This document shows positions 22,944 to 32,555 of a stretch of 36,722 bases of DNA, in pieces. The notes beneath the pieces were generated by a model that made no database searches, was not told the DNA's origin, and saw nothing but the letters and a program-made list of their open reading frames with translations. A program made the translations under genes and the position numbers. Each line of letters starts with the position of its first letter. The first letter of the stretch is position 1. Origin of the DNA: Rickettsiales bacterium (GTDB lineage Bacteria; Pseudomonadota; Alphaproteobacteria; Rickettsiales; Rickettsiaceae); contig NVVL01000051.1 of NCBI GenBank assembly GCA_002402195.1, forward strand, positions 1 to 36,722. Reading direction: 5' to 3'.

Positions 22944-24788
22944 TTTTCTTTAATCAAAAAATTACGAAAATTACGAATAATTGTTGCGAGCTGGGCTATG
23001 TTTTGTGTTTTATACCCACGCATAATCCTGTTAAAGCTTAGGAGGGCAGCGCTTTTTCGTATAAAAAAACTCTCTAATTCTCTGCATGAGTTCAAATGGA
23101 GGAAACTATACAGGTCTCTATATATTTGGGACTTATCCTATTCTCAGTCTCGCATGCGTATGCATATCGTCATAGGGGTGTTTGCTTTTGTATTTTTCGT
23201 AATTAGTGCTCGTCTTATTATGGTCGCAACTAGCGAATATACTAGCTATCGCCGGGCAAATGAAGTTGCGAGCGGTTCAAGGTTGGATATTGTCGACAGG
23301 AATAATAATCTGCTTGCGGTGAATTTGCCCGGGGCTTCTCTTTATGCAAATCCAAGGAAGATCATTGATCAGCTGGATGCTGCAAATAAGCTCTCCCGGC
23401 TTATCCCGGAGCTAAAAAAGAAAGAGCTGCTTAGACTGTTTAAAAAGAATAAAAGCTTCGTTTGGATAAAAAGAGACATATCACCCGGAGAGCATGAGAA
23501 GATATATAATCTTGGAATAGCGGGGCTAGGGTTTGAGAGAGAACAAAAAAGAATATACCCATATGGTAATTTGCTCTCTCATGTGGTTGGCTATGTTGGC
23601 AGGGACCTGAACGGGCTTGCGGGGCTTGAGAAATATTTCGAGAAATTCCTAACCGGTCAGAAGGAAAAGGAAGATAGAAGAAAGCTCGGCTCCTCGCTTA
23701 AGCTTTCAATTGATGTCAGGGTTCAGAATATCCTGAGCGCGGAGATCGATAAAGGGATAAAGAAATTTAGCGCCAAAGGAGCCTCTGGGATTATCGTGGA
23801 CCCTAATAATGGAGAGGTTATTGCTATGGTAAGCAAGCCAGATTTCAATCCTCATCACCCCGGGGATGCGAGGCCAAAGCAGCTATTCAACACCGTAACG
23901 CAGGGTGTGTATGAGATGGGTTCGGGGATGAAGGCTCTGACTGTTGCGATTGGCCTTGATAGTGGCACTACCTCCATGCATGATGTTTATGATTTGAGCT
24001 ATATGAAAGTAGGGGGAAAGGTGATCAAAGATACTCACCAGATGAAGGGTTGGCATAGCGTTCCTCATATTTTCATGAAATCGAGTAATATTGGTGTAAC
24101 TCAGATTATGCTTGAGATTGGCAGGGAGAAATTGTCGGATTATTTCAGAAAAATAGGTTTTTTAGATCGTCTGCAAATAGAACTCCCTGAGCGCGCAAGG
24201 CCGTTATTTCAGCCATTCTCCCGCTGGAGCGATCTGAGCTTGACTACTATGTCATATGGTTATGGTTTTTCAGAAAGCCCAGCGCATTTTATGCAAGCAA
24301 TGATCCCCGTGATGAATGGTGGTATTATCTATCCGCTTACTCTGCTGCGGCGGGATGAGGGGGAGGTGCTCACCGGAGAGAGGGTGTTTAAAGAAAGCAC
24401 ATCAAACTCAATGAGGCAATTAATGCGCCTGACAGTAGCACGTGGAACCGGTAAAAAGGCTGAGGTGAAGGGCTATTATGTTGGAGGAAAAACGGGAACA
24501 GCTTATATTGCTCATGCTGGGAAATATGATAAAACTCGGAGGATTTCATCATTTTTTGGTGTTATGCCTGCCTCTTCGCCGAAATATATGATATATGTAG
24601 TATATAATGAGCCAAAAGGCATAAAAGAAACATTTGGCTGGGCTGGAGGTGGGTGGACAGGAGCGCCGACAGTTGGTGCCGTTCTTAGCAGAATGGCTGC
24701 TCTGTATGGCCTTAGCAAGCTGGATAAAAACAGCAAGGAGGTTCAGGAATTAAATAATGTTGAGTATAAAATAGAGAATGAAACTTAA
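22938..24788 (+). CDS. ftsI: Penicillin-binding protein FtsI (PBP3), septal transpeptidase
   Basis: Monofunctional class B transpeptidase for septal peptidoglycan. The active-site triad of motifs is complete: SGMK (Ser329, Lys332), SSN (382-384) and KTG (518-520). The dimerisation/pedestal domain begins after the single membrane helix (~75-96, MHIVIGVFAFVFFVISARLIM) with the typical RLDIVDRNNNLLAVNL. RIYPYGNLLSHVVGYVGRDLNGLAGLE also fits. Unusually, about 70 basic, partly hydrophobic residues precede the membrane helix. The length of 616 is within range. It overlaps murE by 11 nt. Confidence 0.95.
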   Translation: MIFSLIKKLRKLRIIVASWAMFCVLYPRIILLKLRRAALFRIKKLSNSLHEFKWRKLYRSLYIWDLSYSQSRMRMHIVIGVFAFVFFVISARLIMVATSEYTSYRRANEVASGSRLDIVDRNNNLLAVNLPGASLYANPRKIIDQLDAANKLSRLIPELKKKELLRLFKKNKSFVWIKRDISPGEHEKIYNLGIAGLGFEREQKRIYPYGNLLSHVVGYVGRDLNGLAGLEKYFEKFLTGQKEKEDRRKLGSSLKLSIDVRVQNILSAEIDKGIKKFSAKGASGIIVDPNNGEVIAMVSKPDFNPHHPGDARPKQLFNTVTQGVYEMGSGMKALTVAIGLDSGTTSMHDVYDLSYMKVGGKVIKDTHQMKGWHSVPHIFMKSSNIGVTQIMLEIGREKLSDYFRKIGFLDRLQIELPERARPLFQPFSRWSDLSLTTMSYGYGFSESPAHFMQAMIPVMNGGIIYPLTLLRRDEGEVLTGERVFKESTSNSMRQLMRLTVARGTGKKAEVKGYYVGGKTGTAYIAHAGKYDKTRRISSFFGVMPASSPKYMIYVVYNEPKGIKETFGWAGGGWTGAPTVGAVLSRMAALYGLSKLDKNSKEVQELNNVEYKIENET

Positions 24789-26304
24789 AGTACAGCTGCA
24801 GAAATATTTTTCAGATAAGAAGATAAAAAGAATTAGTTTTGACTCGAGGCTAGTTAAGCCGGGTGATGCATTTTTTGCTATCAAGGGCGAGTGTTTTAAT
24901 GGTAATGATTATATAGATAATGCGCTAGCGCTCGGGGCTTCTGTGGTATTTACAGATGATGAATCTCAAAAGGATAACAAGATAGTGCATATAGAGGATG
25001 CCAGGCGCGGGCTTGCGATGGCTGCTGGGATGCTATATTCACAGATGCCAGAGAATATTATCGCAGTGACGGGCACTAATGGAAAAAGTTCTGTGGTGTC
25101 TTATGTTCATCAAATCTTTACAATGCTCGGAAAATCTAGCGCATCCATGGGCACTCTTGGGGTGGAGTCAACAGAGGAGCTTAGTAAGAATGCCAAGGAA
25201 ATTTCCTCAGGGATGACAAGTTCTGACCCGCTGAGTTTCAGGAAAACTCTATCTCTTCTTGCGCGCGCGGGCGTCAGCTATTTGGCGCTGGAGGCATCTA
25301 GCCACGGTCTGCATCAATTCAGGCTTGGGGAGGTTAAGGCGAATGGAGCAGCTTTTACTAGCTTTTCTCAAGATCATCTGGAATATCACCATACTATGGA
25401 AGAATATTTGCTGGCAAAAATGATGCTTTTCACGGAGCATTTGGCTGATGGATGCGAGGCGGTGATTAACTCTGAAATGGAATCTGCTGAGTTTATTGGG
25501 AAGTTTCTGGATGAGCGGGATATTCCCTATAGTAGCGTGGGTGCAAACGGGGATTTGCAGATCAAAAATTGTCAGCAATCGATTGGTGGGCAGCGGGTTA
25601 ACTTCTCTTTTTTGGGGGAGGATTATTCGTTTAGCACAGAGATTATTGGTTCGTTTCAAGCAACAAATATTTTAATTGCGGCAAAGTTAGTATATAATAT
25701 GGGTATAGAGTTTGGCTTGATTGCTCCACTCTTATCGAAAATAAAGCCCGTTTGTGGTAGATTGCAGAGAATTACTGAAAAAAATGCTGAATATCAAGTG
25801 TTTGTGGATTATGCCCACACCCCAGATGCGCTTGAGAAATCTTTGATAGAGCTTGAAAAGCTTAAGCAGGGCCAGGGGCAGCTATATGTTGTGTTTGGAT
25901 GTGGCGGTGACCGGGATAGCGTAAAGAGACCTATAATGGGTAAAATTGCGACTGATATTGCAGATTATGTAGTGATTACAGATGATAATCCAAGAGATGA
26001 GAATGCTGAGAAAATTCGGGGCGAGATATTAAAAGGCTTAAATTATAGAGAAGCTGGCAACAAAGAGCCTGGAAATAAAGAGGAAACTAGCAAAAAATTT
26101 GGTAATAAAGAAGCGGATAAACTTAAAGAAATAGCCGATAGAAAGCTTGCAATAAATGAAACTGTTGCAAAACTCAAACAAAATGATATATTGTTGATCG
26201 CCGGTAAAGGGCATGAGGATTATCAAATAATCGGTGATATTGTGATTGATTTTAGTGATATTGATGTAGCGTTTGCTGCGATTAGAAACAGAAATATGGT
26301 ATAA
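24778..26304 (+). CDS. murE: UDP-MurNAc-L-Ala-D-Glu:meso-diaminopimelate ligase
   Basis: MurE adds the third residue of the peptidoglycan stem. The ATP loop is VTGTNGKSSVV (~96-106). The specificity motif DNPR near residue 403 predicts meso-diaminopimelate as substrate, as in other Gram-negatives. YLALEASSHGLHQFRLG, VFVDYAHTPDAL, VFGCGGDRD and AGKGHEDYQ are all present. Residues ~422-450 are a Lys/Glu/Asn-rich insertion with three NKE motifs between the DNPR loop and the final helix. Such length is unusual for the family. It overlaps ftsI by 11 nt and is followed by murF after 5 nt. Confidence 0.96.
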   Translation: MKLKVQLQKYFSDKKIKRISFDSRLVKPGDAFFAIKGECFNGNDYIDNALALGASVVFTDDESQKDNKIVHIEDARRGLAMAAGMLYSQMPENIIAVTGTNGKSSVVSYVHQIFTMLGKSSASMGTLGVESTEELSKNAKEISSGMTSSDPLSFRKTLSLLARAGVSYLALEASSHGLHQFRLGEVKANGAAFTSFSQDHLEYHHTMEEYLLAKMMLFTEHLADGCEAVINSEMESAEFIGKFLDERDIPYSSVGANGDLQIKNCQQSIGGQRVNFSFLGEDYSFSTEIIGSFQATNILIAAKLVYNMGIEFGLIAPLLSKIKPVCGRLQRITEKNAEYQVFVDYAHTPDALEKSLIELEKLKQGQGQLYVVFGCGGDRDSVKRPIMGKIATDIADYVVITDDNPRDENAEKIRGEILKGLNYREAGNKEPGNKEETSKKFGNKEADKLKEIADRKLAINETVAKLKQNDILLIAGKGHEDYQIIGDIVIDFSDIDVAFAAIRNRNMV

Positions 26305-26309
26305 TAAAA

Positions 26310-27695
26310 ATGACGTGCTGGAACTCCAAACAACTTGAAGAAGCCTTGGGTATAGAGCTTTCTTTTAAGGCCAAATATAATGGCATAAAATTTAACTCTC
26401 AGGATGTAAAAAAAGGCGATTTATTCATCGCTCTGAAAGGCACAAGGGATGGTCATCAGTTTGTTGATGATGCTTTCAGCCGGGGGGCTGTGGCGGCAAT
26501 CGTGTCTAAAATCTCCCCAGGGGTCGATCTTGACAAGATAATTCAGGTGGAAGATACCCTGGCGGCGCTTCATATGCTTGCCAGCTATAAACGCGCCCAT
26601 TCCAAGGCGAAATTCATTGCAATCACAGGGAGTGAGGGCAAAACTAGCACTAAAGAAGCTATCAGAATGATGCTGACCCCTTACGGCAAAACCTATGCAA
26701 ATTATGGCACATTTAATAATCATTTGGGAGTATCACTCACTTTGGCATCAATGCCGGATGATGCAGAATATGTGATTGTTGAAATGGGCATGAATGCGCG
26801 TTCGGAGATATTAGAGCTCAGCAAGCTCGCCAAGCCAGATATTGCTGTTATTACCTCCATTTCGGAAGGTCATATAGGGTTTTTTGAGTCATTGCAAGAC
26901 ATAGTCGATGCAAAATGTGAGATATTCGAAAGTCTGGATAAAGAACATGGGGTCGGGATTCTTAATCATGATATTCCTACATATGAGAATTGTATCAATA
27001 ATGTGAAGAAGATTGGTTTGAAGAACATTCAAACATTTGGCAAATCAGAGGAGGCAGTCACACGCTTTGTGTCTTATGAGGAGCTAGATAGTGACTCTGT
27101 GCGTTTGAAATATATGATCGCAGATGATGAGTTCGAGGTTGCCATGCACATGCTGCCAATGCATTTGGCTGAGAACTTTGCGGCTGCCTTTGCTGTGGTT
27201 AGGGCTCTTGGTTTGGATCCAGAGGCAGCATCTGATGCGATTTCTTCGTTCCAGCCTATTATTGGCAGAGGCAAGCTGGTTGCGGTGAAAGATAAGAAAA
27301 AATCATATAGAATTATTTGTGATTATTATAATGCCAACCCAAATTCTCTTAAAGCTTCGTTGAAATATCTTGAGCAAATCGCGAGCGATAGCAAAATAGC
27401 CGTGCTCAGCGATATGCTGGAGCTTGGGGCAAAAGAGCAGGAGCTTCATGAGAGCATCGTTCCGTATATTATAGAGTCCGGAGCTGGAAAAGTTTTCTTG
27501 GTTGGCCCAGCGATGGCTAGGATAAAAGATAAAATCCCAAGCTCAATAGAGGTAAGGTGCTATAAAGACACGCAGCATCTAATCGCAGAGATTGATCAGC
27601 ATCTGCATTCCAAAGAGCTGATCTTGATAAAGGGTTCAAGGTCATTTGCCCTTGAGGAGGTGGCAAAGCATTTGGGAGTTAAGGATGCTTTATAA
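26310..27695 (+). CDS. murF: UDP-MurNAc-tripeptide:D-alanyl-D-alanine ligase
   Basis: MurF adds D-Ala-D-Ala to complete the pentapeptide precursor in the cytoplasm. The N-terminal domain has [25 protein letters not shown]. The ATP loop is [12 protein letters not shown] (~105-116). Typical motifs follow: [23 protein letters not shown], and [12 protein letters not shown] in the C-terminal domain. The product ends [16 protein letters not shown]. The 461-aa length is normal. It overlaps mraY by 11 nt. Confidence 0.96.
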   Translation: MTCWNSKQLEEALGIELSFKAKYNGIKFNSQDVKKGDLFIALKGTRDGHQFVDDAFSRGAVAAIVSKISPGVDLDKIIQVEDTLAALHMLASYKRAHSKAKFIAITGSEGKTSTKEAIRMMLTPYGKTYANYGTFNNHLGVSLTLASMPDDAEYVIVEMGMNARSEILELSKLAKPDIAVITSISEGHIGFFESLQDIVDAKCEIFESLDKEHGVGILNHDIPTYENCINNVKKIGLKNIQTFGKSEEAVTRFVSYEELDSDSVRLKYMIADDEFEVAMHMLPMHLAENFAAAFAVVRALGLDPEAASDAISSFQPIIGRGKLVAVKDKKKSYRIICDYYNANPNSLKASLKYLEQIASDSKIAVLSDMLELGAKEQELHESIVPYIIESGAGKVFLVGPAMARIKDKIPSSIEVRCYKDTQHLIAEIDQHLHSKELILIKGSRSFALEEVAKHLGVKDAL

Positions 27696-28773
27696 TATTC
27701 TGGCATCGTATGCGGGAACATGTGATATTGCTAATTTGTTTGCATATATCAGCTCCAGGAGCATTCTTGCCACGCTGCTTAGCGCCTCTATATGCTTTAT
27801 GATCGCACCTAGTTTGATATCTTACTTGCGCAAGGTGCAAAAGCATGGCCAACCAATACGCAAAGATGGGCCCGAGACTCATTTTAGCAAGGCCGGTACG
27901 CCGACTATGGGCGGGGTGATGGTGCTTTTTTCTGCGACTATATCAACTTTATTACTGGCGGATCTGTATAATCCATATATTTGGGTGTGTCTTTTTGTGA
28001 TGCTATCTTTCGGCGCGCTTGGGTTTATGGATGACTATACTAAGCTTAGCCGGAATAATCATCACGGTGTTAGCGGCCGGGTGAAGCTTGCGATACAGAT
28101 GATAGTTAGTATGATAGCTTTTATTGTGGTTCAACGATATACAGAGCCTGAATATGCAACGCAATTAACATTTCCATTTTTCAAAAGCTTGTTTCTGGAT
28201 TTAGGATATTTTTATCTCCCATTTGCTATGTTCGTGATTGTTGGTTCTTCCAATGCGATGAACCTAACTGACGGGCTGGATGGTTTGGCTATTGGCACCG
28301 GCGCGATTGCTATTTCCTCATTTGCGTTAATTTCTTATTTGGTTGGGAGTAGCGTTTATGCGGAGTCTCTTCAGATAATACATATTCCAGAGGCGGGTGA
28401 GCTTGCTGTGCTATGCGGGGCTATTATTGGCTCGTCTATTGGGTTTTTATGGTATAATTCCTATCCAGCGCAGATCTTTATGGGTGATACTGGCAGCCTG
28501 GCTTTGGGTGGTTTTTTAGGGATTATTAGTGTGATTACTAAGCATGAGCTAGCTCTTAGCATCATTGGCGGCGTGCTGGTGATTGAGACGCTCTCTGTCA
28601 TAATACAGGTTTATTACTTCAAAATGAGCGGTGGGAAGCGGGTATTCTTAATGGCTCCTTTGCATCATCATTTTGAGAAAAAGGGCTGGCCGGAGTCCAA
28701 GGTTGTTATCAGATTTTGGATATTGGCACTTATTTGCGCTCTTGTTGGTTTGTCATCATTAAAATTGGGGTAG
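27685..28773 (+). CDS. mraY: Phospho-N-acetylmuramoyl-pentapeptide transferase
   Basis: MraY transfers phospho-MurNAc-pentapeptide to undecaprenyl phosphate, giving lipid I. It has about ten membrane helices. Signatures are [14 protein letters not shown], the magnesium-binding [24 protein letters not shown] and [12 protein letters not shown], and the final [17 protein letters not shown]. The ATG at 27685, with GGGAG upstream, gives 362 aa and starts at the conserved MLYNIL; an in-frame ATG at 27646 adds 13 residues inside murF. It overlaps murF by 11 nt. murD, ftsW and murG, which usually follow, are missing. Confidence 0.95.
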   Translation: MLYNILASYAGTCDIANLFAYISSRSILATLLSASICFMIAPSLISYLRKVQKHGQPIRKDGPETHFSKAGTPTMGGVMVLFSATISTLLLADLYNPYIWVCLFVMLSFGALGFMDDYTKLSRNNHHGVSGRVKLAIQMIVSMIAFIVVQRYTEPEYATQLTFPFFKSLFLDLGYFYLPFAMFVIVGSSNAMNLTDGLDGLAIGTGAIAISSFALISYLVGSSVYAESLQIIHIPEAGELAVLCGAIIGSSIGFLWYNSYPAQIFMGDTGSLALGGFLGIISVITKHELALSIIGGVLVIETLSVIIQVYYFKMSGGKRVFLMAPLHHHFEKKGWPESKVVIRFWILALICALVGLSSLKLG

Positions 28774-28776
28774 GGG

Positions 28777-29454
28777 ATGTTAGGAGATAATCCCAAACGC
28801 CCGCCGGTTTCCGGTGATGGTAATAGTTTATTTGTCAAAAAGATCTTCAAGACATTGCAAGGGGAAGGGGTGCATGCTGGCGTTCCGGCAATATTCATCA
28901 GGCTTGGTGGCTGTAATTTGGCTTGTAGTTTTTGCGATACAGAATTTGAGGATTACCACTCATTGGATTTAAGCAAGATATTGGCAGAAATCTCTAGCTT
29001 GAGACTGAATGATGAGGGCAGGTCTGTTATAGATCTAGTCGTGATTACTGGCGGCGAGCCATTTCGTCAGCAAATTAGCCCGCTATGCCAGGGATTGCTT
29101 GCTCTTGGGGTTAAGGTTCAGATCGAAACAAATGGCACTATATATAGAGAAATCCCAGAGGATGCCGAGATTATTTGCTCCCCAAAAGTTGCGGGCGGGA
29201 AATATTTGCAGGTAAGGCGGGAGATGCTGCCAAGAGTGACCGCATTTAAGTTTTTGATCTCCTGCGCTGCGGGTGGATACGCGCTAGTTCCAGAGCTTGG
29301 GCAGAGGGAATATGATATTCCTGTGTTCGTGCAGCCTATGGATGAATATAATGATGAAGTTAATTTAAGGAACAAGCAATTAGCTATTGATATAGCGATC
29401 AATAATGGTTATCGTCTATCATACCAACTGCACAAGGTGCTTGGGATAGAGTGA
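28777..29454 (+). CDS. queE: 7-carboxy-7-deazaguanine synthase
   Basis: Radical-SAM enzyme that makes 7-carboxy-7-deazaguanine from carboxy-tetrahydropterin in queuosine synthesis. The cluster ligands are Cys46, Cys50 and Cys53 (GGCNLACSFCDTEF, CxxxCxxC). Substrate and SAM motifs are FKTLQGEGVHAGVPAIFIRLGG, VVITGGEPFRQ and VQIETNGT. The 225-aa length is typical. It starts 3 nt after mraY, so it appears to be read from the dcw transcript. queC, the next enzyme, follows about 110 nt later. Confidence 0.95.
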   Translation: MLGDNPKRPPVSGDGNSLFVKKIFKTLQGEGVHAGVPAIFIRLGGCNLACSFCDTEFEDYHSLDLSKILAEISSLRLNDEGRSVIDLVVITGGEPFRQQISPLCQGLLALGVKVQIETNGTIYREIPEDAEIICSPKVAGGKYLQVRREMLPRVTAFKFLISCAAGGYALVPELGQREYDIPVFVQPMDEYNDEVNLRNKQLAIDIAINNGYRLSYQLHKVLGIE

Positions 29455-29563
29455 TTTGCGAATTATAAATAGATTCACTATTAAGTGGACTGCTAAAGAT
29501 AAACTAGAAGCAGGCTGGAAGGCATAAGTAGAACTAAACTACAAACGAAGAGTATAAGGCAGT

Positions 29564-30250
29564 ATGAAAAAAGCAGTTATATTAGTCAGCGGTGGGCTGG
29601 ATTCCTCCACTGTTCTTGCGATTGTCAAGAATGCAGGTTTTGAGATTTACGCTATTAGTTTTAATTATGGTCAAAATCACCTCATTGAGATTGAGAAGAT
29701 CAAACAATTCATCAAGAATTACGATGTAGCAGAACATAAGATAGTCAATCTGGATCTTTCTGCCTTCAGCACTAGTGCCTTGATCAATAAATCTGTGGAT
29801 GTGCCAAAGCATGAAAAGGTAGGCGACATAGGCAGCGATGTTCCAGTAACTTACGTTCCAGCTAGGAATACGATATTCATGAGCTACGCCCTTGGATATG
29901 CAGAAGTTATCGGCGCGCAGGATATTTTCATCGGTGCTCACCTAACTGACAGGGAGAATTACCCAGATTGCAGGGTGGAATATCTACAAAGCTTCGAGGC
30001 AATGGCGAATTTAGCCACAAAAGCAGGCACGGAAGGGGCAAAAATCTCGATACATGCCCCGTTGATAGATATGGAAAAAACGGAGGTAGTAGCAACCGGA
30101 TTAAAGCTTGGTGTTGATTATTCCGGCACAATATCCTGCTATGACCCATCCCCTGCTGCAGAGTCATGCGGCGCGTGCAATGCTTGTCTTATAAGGCTTG
30201 AGGCATTTAGAGGTAATAATAAACAAGATCCAATAATTTACGTGAGGTAA
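29564..30250 (+). CDS. queC: 7-cyano-7-deazaguanine synthase
   Basis: QueC converts 7-carboxy-7-deazaguanine to preQ0 with ATP and ammonia. The PP-loop is SGGLDSST (~9-16). The zinc site lies near the C-terminus: Cys192, Cys202, Cys205 and Cys208 in [18 protein letters not shown]. Also conserved are [15 protein letters not shown] and [19 protein letters not shown]. The 228-aa length is normal. The ribosome site AAGGCAG lies close to the ATG. Further queuosine genes (queD, queF, tgt) are not in the window. Confidence 0.96.
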   Translation: MKKAVILVSGGLDSSTVLAIVKNAGFEIYAISFNYGQNHLIEIEKIKQFIKNYDVAEHKIVNLDLSAFSTSALINKSVDVPKHEKVGDIGSDVPVTYVPARNTIFMSYALGYAEVIGAQDIFIGAHLTDRENYPDCRVEYLQSFEAMANLATKAGTEGAKISIHAPLIDMEKTEVVATGLKLGVDYSGTISCYDPSPAAESCGACNACLIRLEAFRGNNKQDPIIYVR

Positions 30251-30253
30251 TTT

Positions 30254-30808
30254 GTGAATATAAAATATTTTTTCGGGCAATTCCCGGTGCTCGATTTGGG
30301 TTCAATAGTTCTCAGAAGAATGACTGAAGATGATGCGAGTCATTATATGGCATATATGAACTGCCCTGAGATGCATGATGTTCTGACAAAAGACAACATG
30401 CCAGCAAGCCTTGCCAAAGCAAAAGAGGAAATGAAATATTGGAGCGGGTTATTTGACAGTAAAAGAAGTCTATATTGGGCAATCGCCTGGAAGGAGACCG
30501 ATCAAATAATAGGTTCAATCGGGTTCAACCATATTTCTTTCCCTCATTCCAGAGCCGAGATCAGCTACGACCTAGACCCAGAATATTGGGGCAAGGGGCT
30601 TATGTTGAAGGCAATCAACGGTGTATTAAAATTCGCTGATGGCGGCTTGGAGCTCGTCCGAATACAAGGCACAGTTCTGATCAGCAACGAACGTTCAATA
30701 AAGGTGCTAGATCGCTGCGGCTTCAAGCGCGAAGGCGTGCTGAAGAAATACGAAATAGTTGCCGGTGAATATAGGGATTATTATATGTATGCTAGGGTTG
30801 TGGAGTAA
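30254..30808 (+). CDS. GNAT-family N-acetyltransferase, RimJ/RimL type
   Basis: Cytoplasmic acetyl-CoA-dependent transferase. LVLRRMTEDDA-type N-terminus (IVLRRMTEDDASHY), then WAIAWKETDQIIGSIGFNHI and ISYDLDPEYWGKGLMLKAING around the acetyl-CoA loop. The end, VLISNERSIKVLDRCGFKREGVLKKYEI, is the RimJ/RimL signature. The start is GTG at 30254, 3 nt after queC, with GAGGT inside the end of queC. The acceptor (ribosomal protein N-terminus, amino acid or other) cannot be told. The bidirectional terminator at 30829-30882 closes the unit. Confidence 0.88.
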   Translation: MNIKYFFGQFPVLDLGSIVLRRMTEDDASHYMAYMNCPEMHDVLTKDNMPASLAKAKEEMKYWSGLFDSKRSLYWAIAWKETDQIIGSIGFNHISFPHSRAEISYDLDPEYWGKGLMLKAINGVLKFADGGLELVRIQGTVLISNERSIKVLDRCGFKREGVLKKYEIVAGEYRDYYMYARVVE

Positions 30809-30828
30809 GAAGCTGCTTCCATATGACT

Positions 30829-30882
30829 AAAAAACAGCCGGGCTTAAGTGTGATAAAAACACATCATCCCGGCTGCTTTTTT
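30829..30882 (+). terminator. Bidirectional terminator between GNAT gene and phasin
   Basis: CAGCCGGG (30835-30842) pairs with CCCGGCTG (30868-30875), with an inner GTGT/ACAC pair. A-runs precede it and a T-run (30877-30882) follows, so it can stop transcription from both sides. It lies between convergent genes. Confidence 0.85.
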
Positions 30883-30939
30883 GTTCTTTGTTTTCACTTC
30901 TGGCTGTTTCTCTGAATAGTTACTTCTTCGCTCAAGCAG

Positions 30940-31377
30940 CTATTTCTTCGCTTTTGCAGAGACTTTATTCACATTATCATTCACGACATTGTGAAATAGG
31001 TTCATGCTATCCAATATTGATTTTGCGGATATGTCTAGAATATCCTTCGTGTTTTTGACGTGATTATCAATCGCAGATTTCATGAATTTTTGCTGGCATA
31101 GGGTGATTTGGGAAACATCGCCAGCAGAGATTGCGTCTTTCATGCTGCTGCACATGTCGTTTGTGTCTTTTTGTAGTGACTCGGAATTCTTCTTTAAAAT
31201 AGACTGAATCCCATCTGTTGCCACCTGAGCGCTAGAAGTAGCGGTATCATTATTGTTTTTCATCATGTCGGTCATTGCAGAGAAGTCTATATTTGGCATG
31301 TTCTGCATGGTTTGATTTAAATTATCATTATTCATGAATGATTTCATCTGATCAAATGGATTGGTGTTATTATTCAT
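30940..31377 (-). CDS. Phasin-family protein
   Basis: Small amphipathic helical protein of the phasin type, which coats polyhydroxyalkanoate granules. Members of this family in host-associated bacteria can also have other surface roles. From the ATG at 31377 it has 145 aa; GGGGG lies about 10 nt upstream, so the longer start at 31431 is disfavoured. N-terminal 25 residues are Asn/Met-rich. The phasin helix pair includes QVATDGIQSILKKNSESLQ and the Q..F....I....NTKDILDISAKSILDS region. No polyhydroxyalkanoate synthase gene is in the window. Confidence 0.75.
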   Translation of the reverse strand: MNNNTNPFDQMKSFMNNDNLNQTMQNMPNIDFSAMTDMMKNNNDTATSSAQVATDGIQSILKKNSESLQKDTNDMCSSMKDAISAGDVSQITLCQQKFMKSAIDNHVKNTKDILDISAKSILDSMNLFHNVVNDNVNKVSAKAKK

Positions 31378-31404
31378 CTCTAAATCCCCCTTTAAGGCTT
31401 TTTG

Positions 31405-31437
31405 TTTAAGTTGTTTTTTCTGTATAGACAACTTAAA
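31405..31437 (-). promoter_or_regulatory. Inverted repeat in the phasin leader
   Basis: TTTAAGTTGT (31405-31414) and ACAACTTAAA (31428-31437) are perfect 10-nt complements with a 13-nt spacer, about 28 nt upstream of the phasin start. It could be an operator or a leader hairpin. A TATAAT on the minus strand at 31475-31470 may be its -10. Confidence 0.6.
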
Positions 31438-31582
31438 TTAAAACATTAATTAGCCTATTCTGGCTATAAATTATATGAAAAAATGGTAAATTAGGTTTTC
31501 ACCTGAGGGTTTTATATCACTGCTTTGTTTTTAATTAATCGGCATTTGTATTAGATTTTAGCTCTGTATTTGCGTTAGATTC

Positions 31583-31749
31583 TAGTACTATAGTTGTAGT
31601 TTGATTTATAGAAAGATTTTTCATTTTATAATAATAGAATAGTTCAATGATTTGAGGTTTTTGATCCAAATATTGGGCTGTAATATAATAAATCTAGCAA
31701 CTGATTGGTGGTTTTTGCGCTACTAATCTGAATTACAACTGTAGCACTA
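31583..31749 (+). mobile_element. Mini-element 1 (TIR-bounded, no ORF), left of higBA
   Basis: About 167 bp bounded by terminal inverted repeats of about 18-20 nt: TAGTACTATAGTTGTAGTTT on the left and AATTACAACTGTAGCACTA on the right. The interior has no gene. Its reverse complement aligns with element 2 at 32556-32724; shared blocks include CAAATCATT, ATTCTAT and AAAAATCTT.CTATAAAT. TA at both outer ends is compatible with IS630/Tc1-type target duplication. Confidence 0.7.
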
Positions 31750-31883
31750 AAATACCCTGTCTTTTTTAATGCATGTTATAAATGGATAAAATTATTTCAG
31801 TATGTATAGAAATTGCTTGCTCCCATTGTGGTAACATGCTATGCTATGAATATGTAGATAAGACACTAATTGATACAAGAATA

Positions 31884-32180
31884 ATGCGAATTATAGCGAT
31901 CAAAAGACTAAAAGAATTCTGGGAAAGTGGGTACGCAGATTCTGAGCAACCATTAAAGGTATGGTATCAAATTTTTAGGCAAGGTTCTTTTGATAACCCA
32001 AACAAGATAAAAAGCTTGTTCTCTAGCTGTAGTTTTGTTGGTAATAACAGAGTTGTTTTTAATATTTCGGGCAATAAATACAGATTAGTCATACATATAA
32101 GGTATGATCTTCAAATAGTATATATAAGATTCATAGGAACGCATGCTCAATATGACAAAATAAATGTAGGAGAGGTTTAA
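31884..32180 (+). CDS. higB: HigB-type toxin (mRNA interferase)
   Basis: RelE-superfamily ribosome-dependent endoribonuclease. From the ATG at 31884 the 98-aa product has the HigB pattern: IIAIKRLKEFWESGYADSEQPLKVWYQI, then FNISGNKYRLVIHIRYDLQIVYIRFIGTHAQYDKI. The longer frame from 31782 adds 34 Cys-rich residues with no family match. The antitoxin follows after 2 nt, the HigBA order with the toxin first. The pair is bracketed by inverted mini-elements, a likely mode of spread. Confidence 0.85.
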   Translation: MRIIAIKRLKEFWESGYADSEQPLKVWYQIFRQGSFDNPNKIKSLFSSCSFVGNNRVVFNISGNKYRLVIHIRYDLQIVYIRFIGTHAQYDKINVGEV

Positions 32181-32182
32181 TC

Positions 32183-32554
32183 ATGGAATTACACACAATA
32201 AAAACAGAAAAAGATTATGAAAAAGCATTAAACTCTATTGATCTACTATTAGATTCTCCGGCAGGTTCTGAGCAAGCTGAACAATTAGAGCTATTATCGT
32301 TATTAGTGGAAGATTATGAAAACAAACATTATAAAATAGATGTTCCAGATCCAATTTCTGCTATTAAGTTTAGAGCAGAACAACTTGGATTAACAAGAAA
32401 AGATTTGGAAAAAAGCATTGGTTCTAGAGGCAGGGTATCAGAAATTCTCAACAGAAAAAGAAGCTTAACTTTAGTAATGATTCGTAAATTGCATAAAAAT
32501 CTAAATATTCCAGCAGAAATTCTAATTAGCGATATAAAAAGAAAGTCAGCTTAG
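32183..32554 (+). CDS. higA: HigA-type antitoxin with Xre HTH
   Basis: A 123-aa antitoxin. The N-terminal part (MELHTIKTEKDYEKALNSIDLLLDS, LELLSLLVEDYENKHY) binds the toxin. The C-terminal helix-turn-helix covers SAIKFRAEQLGLTRKDLEKSIGSRGRVSEILNRKR (~59-94), then LHKNLNIPAEILI. It should neutralise HigB and repress the operon. AGGAGAGG lies 11 nt before the ATG. Its stop codon is next to the left end of mini-element 2. Confidence 0.9.
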   Translation: MELHTIKTEKDYEKALNSIDLLLDSPAGSEQAEQLELLSLLVEDYENKHYKIDVPDPISAIKFRAEQLGLTRKDLEKSIGSRGRVSEILNRKRSLTLVMIRKLHKNLNIPAEILISDIKRKSA

Positions 32555-32555
32555 T

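Noticed and set aside
29455..29563. preQ1 riboswitch upstream of queC
   Set aside because: The expected C-rich hairpin followed by an A-rich tail and ribosome site was not found.
30806..30822. GAAGCTGCTTC after the GNAT stop as another copy of the stop-codon repeat
   Set aside because: Only seven bases match and a strong terminator follows with no element core.
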